Origin: Betaproteobacteria bacterium RIFCSPLOWO2_12_FULL_62_13
Lineage (GTDB): Bacteria > Pseudomonadota > Gammaproteobacteria > Burkholderiales > SG8-41
Direction of reading: 5' to 3'
Length of the DNA stretch: 33,732 bases
Assembly (NCBI GenBank): GCA_001771985.1
Contig: MERG01000017.1
Coordinates: 1 to 33,732 of the forward strand
Both the position numbers and the translations under genes were made by a program. Below the pieces are notes generated by a model. The model searched no databases, was not told the origin of the DNA, and saw only the letters and a program-made list of their open reading frames with translations. This document shows, one piece after another, positions 23,745-30,951 of the stretch (its first letter is position 1; every line of letters begins with the position of its first letter).

Positions 23745-25888
23745 TCCGGATGCTCAGCCGCTTTGTCAGACCGCGCGCCGGGCTCGCCGCCCTGCTCCTC
23801 ATGGTGCTCGCTGTGTCCACCACGTACGCGCTCGAGCCCAACGAGTACCGCCAGGTCCTCGACCTCGATTCGAGGAAGCTCATCTGGTTTCTCGCGCAGG
23901 TCAAGCTCTTTTTCGCCGCGTTCGTGCTCGGCGTGCCGCTGTTTGCCGTCACCATTGAGTTCGTGGGCTGGCGCACGAATGACCGGAAGTACGACAAGCT
24001 CGCCTACGAGTTCACGAGCCTGCTGAGCGTCGCCTACGCGACCACCGCTGCGCTTGGCGGCCTGCTCGCTTTTGCGCTGTTCGCGCTGTACCCCACCTTC
24101 ATGGGCTACATGACGGGCGTCTTCCGGGACGTGATGTTCCTCTATGCGCTGCTCTTCTTCGCCGAGACCTTCACGCTGTACTTCTACTACTACGGCTGGA
24201 ACTGGCTCGCGAGCCGGGAGCCGTTCAGCAGGAACGTCCAGTGGGTCTTCAAGGGCCTCGGCATCGCGGTCCTCATCCTGACCGCCGTGTTCTTCCTCGG
24301 CGGCTTCGGCCCGAAGATGCGCGGGGATACGCGCGCGTTCATGGCCCTGCTCTACCTGCTTCCGGTAGGGGCGGGGCTCCTTATCATCCGCGACTGGAAA
24401 GGCGTGCACATTTTCATCGGCATCCTGCTCAACGTCGCCGGCACCGCGATCATGCAGGTCGCCAACAGCTGGGCCGGCTTCATGATGAGCCCCGCGGGCG
24501 TCGACAAGGAGGGCGTGCCGACCGGCACCGTGTGGCAGGCGTTCGAGAACGTGCTCGCGACGCCGGTGGCGATCCACCGCATGCTCGGCAACATGGCCTT
24601 CGGCGGGCTGGTCGCCGGGGCCTACGCGGCGGTGAAATTCATCGGCGCGCGAAGCGAGGACGAGAAGGCGCACTACGACTGGATGGGCTACGTCGCCAAC
24701 TTCGTCGCCATCAGCGCGCTCATTCCGCTGCCGTTCGCCGGTTACTACCTCGGCCGCGAGGTCTACTCGACGAGCGCGGTCATGGGCAACAACATGATGG
24801 GTGGAGACTTCTCCTGGACCTTCATCATTCAGGCGATCCTCGTAGGGTCGCTCTTTGTCATCAGCAACTACTACCTGTGGACGGGGATGACGCGCATCCC
24901 GGGCGCCGAGCGTTACTACGGCTACATCAAATACATCCTCGCCGCGCTAATCGTGTCGTTCGCCATCTGGCTCACGCCGCACAACCTGCCGCTCACCGGC
25001 ACCGAGGTCGGCCAGATGGGCGGAAGCCAGTATCACCCGACGCTGAAGTTCATGGGGCTGATGCCGGCGAAGAATGCGGTCATCAACCTGATCATCCTGT
25101 CGACCTTCTTCAGCTTCCTGCTCTATCGCCGGGGCAACAAGACCGATGCGGTCGCGATCAGCGCGCAGGGTTGGATGCCGAAGATCGTGATCGCGCTCGC
25201 GGGGCTTGTGGCCGTCTATCTCTCCGGCCAGTACGTGGCGGCGCTGTTCACGATGAAGCCGGCGGAGCTCGATCTTCCCGCCGACCGCGCGCCCTACTTC
25301 CACACTGTCGGTTATCTGCTGCTTGCGCACTGCGCCGCGGCCCTCGTCGCGGTGGCGCTGGCGCTGAAGGACCGGGGCAAGCTTGCGCAGAACTTGTACA
25401 TGGGGGTCACGGCGTTCAACGTGGTCATCTTCCTGGGAGTGTACGGTTTCGTGGTGATGGAGCAGGCCTCGCCGTTCCTTCGCAACATCGCGGTGAGCCA
25501 GTTCCTGCAAATCATCGCCTGTCTCGTGCTGGTCACGGCGATCGACGTGTTCCTGTTCCGCGGGGCGAAGGAGATCGGCAGGCTCCAGTGGGGCAAGATC
25601 CCGCTGCGCAGCCAGTACGCGCTGCTGCTCCTCACCTTCGTCATCACCATGAACATGGGGTTGATGGGCTTCATCCGCTCCGGGTTGCGCGGCGACTGGC
25701 ACATCTTCGGCGTGATGCGCGACACTTCGCAGTGGTCCTACACGCCGAGCAACTTCACCATGACGCAGATGGTGAGCCTGTCGGTGCTCGTGTTCATGGT
25801 GAGCATCGCGTTCATGTTCTGGCTCGGCGGCATCGCCGGCAAGCAGAAGGCCGCCCCGGGCGCAGCGCAGGAAGCGGCCGATGTCTAG
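23741..25888 (+). CDS. Cytochrome bd subunit I-like (CydA-like) membrane protein, copy 1
   Basis: The start is ATG 23741 (ATGA overlap), giving 715 residues; the track start at 23606 is a read-in. It has a signal/anchor at residues 13-30, then many spans. CydA-like landmarks are WFLAQVKLFFAAFVLGVPLF (helix I), ALLFFAETFTLYFYYYGWNW (the bd-type F-F-x-E segment), ANSWAGFMMSPAG, TPVAIHRMLGNMAFGG and GLRGDWHI in place of the bd GRQPW loop. By hand alignment to E. coli CydA, H19 is Lys55, H186 is replaced and a His (H279) sits four residues earlier, and E445 is lost. A bd-type O2-reducing site is therefore doubtful. It forms a module with the two cytochrome genes that follow. Quinol oxidation or a modified haem site are possible; CydA-like paralogues of this sort are known in Nitrospira. 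Confidence 0.82.
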   Translation: MIRMLSRFVRPRAGLAALLLMVLAVSTTYALEPNEYRQVLDLDSRKLIWFLAQVKLFFAAFVLGVPLFAVTIEFVGWRTNDRKYDKLAYEFTSLLSVAYATTAALGGLLAFALFALYPTFMGYMTGVFRDVMFLYALLFFAETFTLYFYYYGWNWLASREPFSRNVQWVFKGLGIAVLILTAVFFLGGFGPKMRGDTRAFMALLYLLPVGAGLLIIRDWKGVHIFIGILLNVAGTAIMQVANSWAGFMMSPAGVDKEGVPTGTVWQAFENVLATPVAIHRMLGNMAFGGLVAGAYAAVKFIGARSEDEKAHYDWMGYVANFVAISALIPLPFAGYYLGREVYSTSAVMGNNMMGGDFSWTFIIQAILVGSLFVISNYYLWTGMTRIPGAERYYGYIKYILAALIVSFAIWLTPHNLPLTGTEVGQMGGSQYHPTLKFMGLMPAKNAVINLIILSTFFSFLLYRRGNKTDAVAISAQGWMPKIVIALAGLVAVYLSGQYVAALFTMKPAELDLPADRAPYFHTVGYLLLAHCAAALVAVALALKDRGKLAQNLYMGVTAFNVVIFLGVYGFVVMEQASPFLRNIAVSQFLQIIACLVLVTAIDVFLFRGAKEIGRLQWGKIPLRSQYALLLLTFVITMNMGLMGFIRSGLRGDWHIFGVMRDTSQWSYTPSNFTMTQMVSLSVLVFMVSIAFMFWLGGIAGKQKAAPGAAQEAADV

Positions 25889-26858
25889 CGCGATCGCCAA
25901 GGTCTTCGGCTTCCTGCTTCTCGTGCTCGGCACGTTCCTGTGGATCGGGCAGGCGGTCACCGCGCTCACCGGCGGCGAGAAGGCGGCCGCGGGCGCGGGC
26001 GCGGTGGAAATCACTCCGGAAGGCGGCGAGACGATCTTTTGGGGTAGGGGCCGCTGCTTCACCTGCCACAGCATGGGCGACCGGGGCAGCGCCGTGCGCG
26101 GCCCCAACCAGGGCGTGTTCGGCGACAAGTTCCCGCTGCCGATCGGTGCGCGCGCCGCCGAGCGCGCGAAGGAGCGCTCGCAGAAGACGGGCCAGGCGTA
26201 CACGGCGACAGACTACCTGGTCGAGAGCCTCGCCGAGCCGGGCGCGTACGTGGTCGAGGGCTACAAGAACGAAATGGCCATCGTCTATGCCCCGCCGATC
26301 GCGCTCAGCGTGAAGGAGGTCAAGGCGGTGATCAGCTACCTGCAGAGCCAGGGCGGAGAACTCGACCTCGAGGCGCTCGAAAAGCCGAGCGAGGTCGCGA
26401 AAAAATTCTTCGCCAAGATGGCCGCGGCGCAGGCGGCAGGCGGCGGCGATCCGAGCGCGGGCGAGCAGGTGTACGCCGACAACTGCGCAAGCTGCCACGC
26501 CATCAGGGGCAAGGGCGGCAAGACCGGCCCGGAGCTCTCGGCGATCGCAGCCAAGGGCGTCCGGTTCATCGAGGAATCGATCCTGCGGCCGGCGAAGTCC
26601 ATCACGCCGGGCTTCGAGACCTACTCGGTCATCGAAAAGGACGGGCGCAAGACGGTCGGACTGAAGACCAGGGACGGCGCGACCGAAGTCGAGATCACCA
26701 AAGCGACCGGCGAGAAAGTGACCATTGCCAAGGCCGACATCAAGGAAATCGAGCAGGACAAGGACGCGAGCGTGATGCCGGACAACCTGAACGAGGCGAT
26801 GACCGTGAAGGACCTGCAGGACGTGCTCGCCTACATGATGCTGCAAAAGAGCCAATGA
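25881..26858 (+). CDS. Membrane-anchored dihaem cytochrome c, module 1
   Basis: 325 residues; the start overlaps the CydA-like gene by 8 nt. An N-terminal uncleaved anchor (VFGFLLLVLGTFLWIGQAVTAL) is followed by two cytochrome c domains: RCFTCHSMGD (near residue 58) and NCASCHAIRGKGGKTGPELS (near 200). The second domain continues into a segment of the type seen in membrane-bound haem-binding proteins (SILRPAKSITPGFETYSVIE; DGRKTVGLKTRDGATEVEIT). A paralogue of the first part occupies the same position after the second CydA-like gene (32775). It probably takes electrons from, or passes them to, the CydA-like protein on the periplasmic side. Confidence 0.86.
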   Translation: MSSAIAKVFGFLLLVLGTFLWIGQAVTALTGGEKAAAGAGAVEITPEGGETIFWGRGRCFTCHSMGDRGSAVRGPNQGVFGDKFPLPIGARAAERAKERSQKTGQAYTATDYLVESLAEPGAYVVEGYKNEMAIVYAPPIALSVKEVKAVISYLQSQGGELDLEALEKPSEVAKKFFAKMAAAQAAGGGDPSAGEQVYADNCASCHAIRGKGGKTGPELSAIAAKGVRFIEESILRPAKSITPGFETYSVIEKDGRKTVGLKTRDGATEVEITKATGEKVTIAKADIKEIEQDKDASVMPDNLNEAMTVKDLQDVLAYMMLQKSQ

Positions 26859-27838
26859 GCGGAGGCGGCGGCGTGCTGAGGCGGAGGATCAACCGGTTCT
26901 GGACGACGGTGGCGGCGCTCGCCGTCATCTACGCGCTCGTGAGGTGGGGCATACCGGTGGCCTCGCGGCAGATCACCGGCATGCCCTTCCCGCTCCCGGT
27001 GCCGGGCGCGCTGGTGTTCATCTACATGACGCTGGCGGTGGTCGCGCTCGCTATCCTCGTGACGTTTTCCGACGAGCATCTGGACGAGTTCGTGCGGCCA
27101 GTGAAGGCGTTCCTGCGCGGTGAGCACGGCAGGCTGCCGCGGACGGTGGTGCTCGTCGCCGTTCCCCTGCTCGTGGGCTGGCAGGTCTGGGGCGTCACGG
27201 CGCCCGAGGTCGCGGTGCCGGCCGCGCTGCGCATCCAGCATCCGTCGTCTAACTTCCCGAAGAGCTTCGAGACGCTCAAGAACCCGCTCGCCAACCCGAG
27301 CGACGCCGACGTCCAGGCGTTCGTCGAGCAAGCGAAGGCGAACGCGGTGGCGTTCATTCCGCAGGTCGCGGCCGACGTGAAGCGCTGGCGCGAAGCGAAC
27401 GCGGACAAGCATCCGCTTGACTTCATTCCGACCGCGCCGATGAAGAAGTTCGTCGCGGCGCTGAAGGCGGGCGCGGTGGATCCGCAGACGGGCAGGGCGG
27501 CGCTCGTCGAGAAGTACCTATTCGAAGGTCGCGCGCTCTATGCGATGAACTGCCGGGCCTGCCACGGCGACAGCACGGGCGGCGACGGTCCGATGGCAGA
27601 CGGCTTCAAGCTGCGCCCGATCAACTTCACCGATAGCGGCACCATCGAAACCATCGTTGAGGGCTACACCTTCTGGCGCGTGACGAACGGCGGCCCGGGG
27701 TTGCCCACCGAGGCGACGCCATGGGACTCGGCGATGCCGGAGTGGAAGCTGAGCCTCACGGAAGGGGAACGCTGGAAGATCATCCTGGCGGAGTACGACC
27801 TGGCGCAGAAGACGCCGCGCATTCCGGAGCAGCACTGA
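26855..27838 (+). CDS. Three-span membrane cytochrome c (monohaem), module 1
   Basis: 327 residues with an ATGA overlap to the previous gene. Spans lie at about 16-33 (VAALAVIYALVRWGIPV), 48-70 (PGALVFIYMTLAVVALAILVT) and 97-113 (VVLVAVPLLVGWQVWGV). The periplasmic C-terminal half carries one haem c motif (MNCRACHGDSTGGDGPMADG, near residue 230) with a candidate Met ligand further on (SAMPEWKLSL). The gene cut by the right edge of the window (33610) starts with a similar first span, so this is the third member of a repeated module. I do not recognise a named family; by architecture it is a membrane-tethered electron carrier. Confidence 0.82.
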   Translation: MSGGGGVLRRRINRFWTTVAALAVIYALVRWGIPVASRQITGMPFPLPVPGALVFIYMTLAVVALAILVTFSDEHLDEFVRPVKAFLRGEHGRLPRTVVLVAVPLLVGWQVWGVTAPEVAVPAALRIQHPSSNFPKSFETLKNPLANPSDADVQAFVEQAKANAVAFIPQVAADVKRWREANADKHPLDFIPTAPMKKFVAALKAGAVDPQTGRAALVEKYLFEGRALYAMNCRACHGDSTGGDGPMADGFKLRPINFTDSGTIETIVEGYTFWRVTNGGPGLPTEATPWDSAMPEWKLSLTEGERWKIILAEYDLAQKTPRIPEQH

Positions 27839-27839
27839 C

Positions 27840-29486
27840 ATGACCGCGCGCCGAAGCACGAAAACACTCGCGCTCGGCGCGGCCGCGGCGCTCGCCCTAG
27901 CGCTCGCGGCGGGCGCGCACGCCACCGACCGGCCGTCGAAATCGAAACCCGCCGTGACGCCCGAGCTTCTCGAGCAGGGCAGCGCCGTCTACTTCAGGCG
28001 CTGCAGCTTCTGCCACGGCCTCATAGGCGACGGCGATGGGCCGGCGGCGGAGTTCCTCGATCCGCGGCCGCGCGATTTCACGCTCGGCACCTACAAGTTC
28101 CGCACCACGGAGAGCGGCAAACTGCCGACCGACGAGGACCTCTTCCGCACGGTGAGCCGCGGCCTACCCGGCACCGCAATGCAGGCGTTCGACAACGAGG
28201 TGATCAAGAATGGGCTCACCGAGGATGAACGGTGGGCGGTGATCGCCTACATCAAGACGTTCGCGCGCGAATTCAAGGACCCCGCATTCGACCCCTACAA
28301 GCAGGTCATCGCGCTGCCGAAGAACCTGCCGGCGATGAGCGAGGCGACCATCGCGAAAGGCAAGGAGGTCTTCGAACACGCCAAGTGCTGGGAGTGCCAC
28401 GGCAAACAGGGGCGCGGCGACGGACAGAAGGCGTTCGACCGCACCGACGACTGGGGCTTCCCGATCCGCATCCGCAACGTGACGCACCCGTGGAAGATCA
28501 AGGGCGGCACGGCGGTCGAGGACATCTACATGCGGTTCACGACCGGCATCAACGGCACGCCGATGCCTTCGTTCGTCGAGGGGGTCAAGAAGGAAGAGGA
28601 CCGCTGGTACCTCGCCGCCTACATCAAGTCGCTGCAGCACAAGCTGACCGAGCACCAGGTGCTGAAACCGCAGCGCGCCGAGGGCGAGGTTCCGTCGGCG
28701 CCGGAGGACGCGGCGTGGGCAAAGGCCCAGCCGATGGACATGCGGCTCGCGGGTCAGGTGGTGGCGCCGCCGCGCTGGCAGAACCCGAGCGTCGAACTCG
28801 CCACGGTGCGGGGGGTGGCGAACGACAAGGAGATCGCGTTCCTCGTGCAATGGGACGATCCGTTCAAGGACGCGATCCACAAGGAGGACCAGGAGTTCGA
28901 CCCGAAGGACATCGCCAAGGTCGGCGCGTACAACTCTTACGTCGATCCGTACAAGATGGTGCCGCGCAAGCTCGAGACGTTCCGCGATGCGGTGGCGCTC
29001 CAATTCCCGGTCAAGCTTCCCGAAGGCACCAAGAGGCCGCACTTCCTGCGGGGCGACGCGTCCAATCCGGTTCACCTGTGGGTGTGGAAGGCCGACTTGG
29101 AAGAGCAAGGCAAGCGCTCGGCCGAGGAGGCGATCGCGCGCGGCTGGAAGCAGCCCGCCAAGGCGCTGCCCGACAAGCAACAGCTGGTGAGCGGCAAGGC
29201 GCAGTGGAAGGAAGGCCGCTGGAGCGTGGTCATGAAACGCGCGCTCGTCACCGGCGACGGCTCCGGCGTGCAGTTTGTTCCCGGCGCGTTCATTCCCATG
29301 TCGATCAACGTCTGGGACGGCTCGAACGGCGAGCACGGCCTGCTGATGGCCGTGTCGACGTGGCACTACGTGTTCCTAGAGGCGCCCACGCCGATGCGGG
29401 TGTACGGCTATACCGGTTTTTCGGTGCTGCTCACCGGCGTCCTGGGTTTCGGGCTGATGAGGAAAGCGCAAAGGAGTGAATCATGA
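27840..29486 (+). CDS. Dihaem cytochrome c fused to an ethylbenzene-dehydrogenase-type haem b domain
   Basis: This 548-residue protein starts one base after the previous stop. It has a signal peptide (LALGAAAALALALAAGAHA), two cytochrome c domains with RCSFCHGLIGDGDGPAAEF (near 57) and KCWECHGKQGRGDG (near 185), then from about residue 290 an EB_dh/DOMON-like domain (ELATVRGVANDKEIAFLVQW, VALQFPVK, PVHLWVWKA, WSVVMKRAL). In EbdC, SerC, ClrC and NxrC-type gamma subunits this domain binds a haem b through Met and Lys. A C-terminal span (YTGFSVLLTGVLGFGLM) anchors it. Such subunits normally serve DMSO-reductase-family enzymes with FeS beta subunits, not the Rieske-bearing Aio/Idr type, which makes its presence here unusual. 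Confidence 0.85.
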   Translation: MTARRSTKTLALGAAAALALALAAGAHATDRPSKSKPAVTPELLEQGSAVYFRRCSFCHGLIGDGDGPAAEFLDPRPRDFTLGTYKFRTTESGKLPTDEDLFRTVSRGLPGTAMQAFDNEVIKNGLTEDERWAVIAYIKTFAREFKDPAFDPYKQVIALPKNLPAMSEATIAKGKEVFEHAKCWECHGKQGRGDGQKAFDRTDDWGFPIRIRNVTHPWKIKGGTAVEDIYMRFTTGINGTPMPSFVEGVKKEEDRWYLAAYIKSLQHKLTEHQVLKPQRAEGEVPSAPEDAAWAKAQPMDMRLAGQVVAPPRWQNPSVELATVRGVANDKEIAFLVQWDDPFKDAIHKEDQEFDPKDIAKVGAYNSYVDPYKMVPRKLETFRDAVALQFPVKLPEGTKRPHFLRGDASNPVHLWVWKADLEEQGKRSAEEAIARGWKQPAKALPDKQQLVSGKAQWKEGRWSVVMKRALVTGDGSGVQFVPGAFIPMSINVWDGSNGEHGLLMAVSTWHYVFLEAPTPMRVYGYTGFSVLLTGVLGFGLMRKAQRSES

Positions 29487-30139
29487 AACGCAAGACCACC
29501 GTACTGCTGGCTGCCGCCCTGCTCGCGCTTGCGAGCGGCACCGTTCGCGCCGATGCCGCCGCGGGGGCGAAGCTCTTCCAGGCGAAGAAGTGCCAGGAGT
29601 GCCATTACACCGACGGCCCGGCGAGGGAAAAGACGATCGCCGACCAATTGGCGAAGAAGGGCCCCGAGCTGTGGTACGCGGGCAGCAAGTTCCAGAAGGC
29701 GTGGCTCGCCAAGTGGCTGCAGGATCCCAAGCCAATCCGGCCACTGAAGTACAACTCGCTCACCGAGAAGAACTCGGGCAACCACCCAAAACTCGCCGCC
29801 GCCGACGCTGCCGCGGTGACCGATTTCCTGATGAGCCTGGTGTCGAAGGACATCCAGGCGGGTCTGGTCAAGCCCAAGATGAACCCGAAGGGCCGGCTGG
29901 TGTTCACCAAGAGCATGCCGTGCAGCGGCTGCCACCAGTTCCCCGGACCGAAATTCACCGGCGGGTTGAACGGCCCCTCGCTCGCCGCCGCGGGCGAGCG
30001 GCTCAACCCGGACTGGATTCTCGCTTACCTCAAGGATACGAAAACGTTCAAGCCGGTCAGGCAGATGCCCGTCTTCGCCGGCCTGCTGAACGAAAAAGAC
30101 ATGCAGGCGGTGGCGGAGTTCATCTCCACCTTCAAATAG
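29483..30139 (+). CDS. Exported dihaem cytochrome c
   Basis: 218 residues, ATG overlapping the previous stop (ATGA). A signal peptide (VLLAAALLALASGTVRA) precedes two cytochrome c domains: KCQECHYTDGP (near residue 38) and PCSGCHQFPGPKFTGGLNG (near 150). The residues between the haems include WLAKWLQDPKPIRP and a Met/Lys-rich linker. The second domain ends with PVRQMPVF, whose Met may be the axial ligand. It is soluble or weakly attached in the periplasm and is likely a shuttle between the membrane modules and the Idr-like enzyme or the peroxidase-like proteins. Confidence 0.85.
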   Translation: MKRKTTVLLAAALLALASGTVRADAAAGAKLFQAKKCQECHYTDGPAREKTIADQLAKKGPELWYAGSKFQKAWLAKWLQDPKPIRPLKYNSLTEKNSGNHPKLAAADAAAVTDFLMSLVSKDIQAGLVKPKMNPKGRLVFTKSMPCSGCHQFPGPKFTGGLNGPSLAAAGERLNPDWILAYLKDTKTFKPVRQMPVFAGLLNEKDMQAVAEFISTFK

Positions 30140-30174
30140 CAATTGATGACCGGCGGTCGCGGAGGCAATGAGAC

Positions 30175-30540
30175 ATGAGCAGATTCGTCAACCTCGCAGC
30201 ACTTCTGATTGCAGTCGGCCTTCCGGTGAGCGCGCCAGCGCGCGCCGCCGACGGCGAGCAGCTCTTCAAGTTCTATTGCGCGCAGTGCCATGGGCTGCAA
30301 GGCAAAGGCGACGGCCCGAACGTCACCAAGGATTTCCCGGTCGATCCGCGCAACTTCACCAAGGCCGACGAGATGAACAAGCTCTCGGATGCGGACATCC
30401 GCAACGTGATCCTGGATGGCGGGCCGGTGGCGGACAAGTCGCCCATGATGCCGCCGTGGGGCAAGACTCTGTCCAAGGCGGAAGTGGATGCGCTCGTCAA
30501 GCATCTGCGCAATCTGTGCAAGTGCAAGGGCAAGCCGTGA
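30175..30540 (+). CDS. Small exported monohaem cytochrome c
   Basis: 121 residues starting at ATG 30175 (gcggaggcaatgagac gives the ribosome site). A signal peptide (LLIAVGLPVSAPARAAD) is followed by one class I-like haem c domain: YCAQCHGLQGKGDGPN (near 37), a conserved VDPRNFTKADEMNKLSD segment and a candidate Met ligand in SPMMPPWGKTLS. It is a typical soluble periplasmic electron carrier. It lies between the larger cytochromes and the three tiny membrane proteins. Confidence 0.87.
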   Translation: MSRFVNLAALLIAVGLPVSAPARAADGEQLFKFYCAQCHGLQGKGDGPNVTKDFPVDPRNFTKADEMNKLSDADIRNVILDGGPVADKSPMMPPWGKTLSKAEVDALVKHLRNLCKCKGKP

Positions 30541-30545
30541 CCGCC

Positions 30546-30650
30546 ATGGCGCGATCGGGCAAACGAACGCTCGCCGATTACGTGATTTTCGCCGGCATGG
30601 CGGCCAATGCGGTTGTCATCGTGCTGATCCTCTATTTCTACGTGTTCTAG
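30546..30650 (+). CDS. Tiny single-span membrane protein (34 aa)
   Basis: It starts at ATG 30546, 5 bp after the preceding cytochrome stop, and is too short for the ORF track. The sequence is a basic N-terminus (MARSGKRTLADYV) and one helix (IFAGMAANAVVIVLILYFYVF) ending at the C-terminus. Its position in the operon and its shape resemble the small accessory subunits (CydX/CydH type) of bd oxidases. No family match is claimed. Confidence 0.62.
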   Translation: MARSGKRTLADYVIFAGMAANAVVIVLILYFYVF

Positions 30651-30688
30651 GAGCCGGTTTTTTCTGACTTGTCGCCTGAGGTTTTGAG

Positions 30689-30811
30689 ATGAAGCTCAGC
30701 CACATGGACACGCGCGAGCAGGGCGGCACCGACAGGTACGCCTGGGCGGGACCGGCATTATTTGTCGTCGTGCTGGTCGCGCTAGTCGTGTTCTTCTGGT
30801 GGTTTCTCTGA
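30689..30811 (+). CDS. Tiny single-span membrane protein (40 aa)
   Basis: ATG 30689, following a gap of 38 bp. The N-terminus is polar (MKLSHMDTREQGGTDRYAW) and the rest is one hydrophobic helix (GPALFVVVLVALVVFFWWFL). It is followed by an AGGAGG site 13 bp before the next tiny gene. It is probably a small subunit of the adjacent CydA-like complex; this is inferred from the neighbours. Confidence 0.6.
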   Translation: MKLSHMDTREQGGTDRYAWAGPALFVVVLVALVVFFWWFL

Positions 30812-30823
30812 AGGAGGCCGGAC

Positions 30824-30940
30824 GTGAAGGACCATCTGGTTCCCCTCGTGGTGGCGTTTGCCGTCTGCGCGCTCGTCTTTCTCGGGCTCGACTACACGAT
30901 CATGAAGATGATGGGTCTGACGCTCATCTATCAGCCTTGA
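30824..30940 (+). CDS. Tiny single-span membrane protein (38 aa)
   Basis: GTG 30824 after a strong aaggaggccggac site. The product is MKDHLVPLVVAFAVCALVFL followed by GLDYTIMKMMGLTLIYQP, one span with a short periplasmic or cytoplasmic tail. It ends 11 bp before the second CydA-like gene. Together with the two preceding tiny genes it forms a run of three small hydrophobic proteins. Confidence 0.6.
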   Translation: MKDHLVPLVVAFAVCALVFLGLDYTIMKMMGLTLIYQP

Positions 30941-30951
30941 AAGGGGCGCGC

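Noticed and set aside
23741-25888. Calling the CydA-like proteins genuine cytochrome bd oxidases
   Set aside because: No CydB gene is present and the H186, E445 and GRQPW positions are altered in both copies by hand alignment.
24241-26313. 690-codon + strand ORF overlapping the CydA-like gene
   Set aside because: Arg/Gly/Ala-rich shadow frame; the other frame encodes transmembrane helices and haem motifs.
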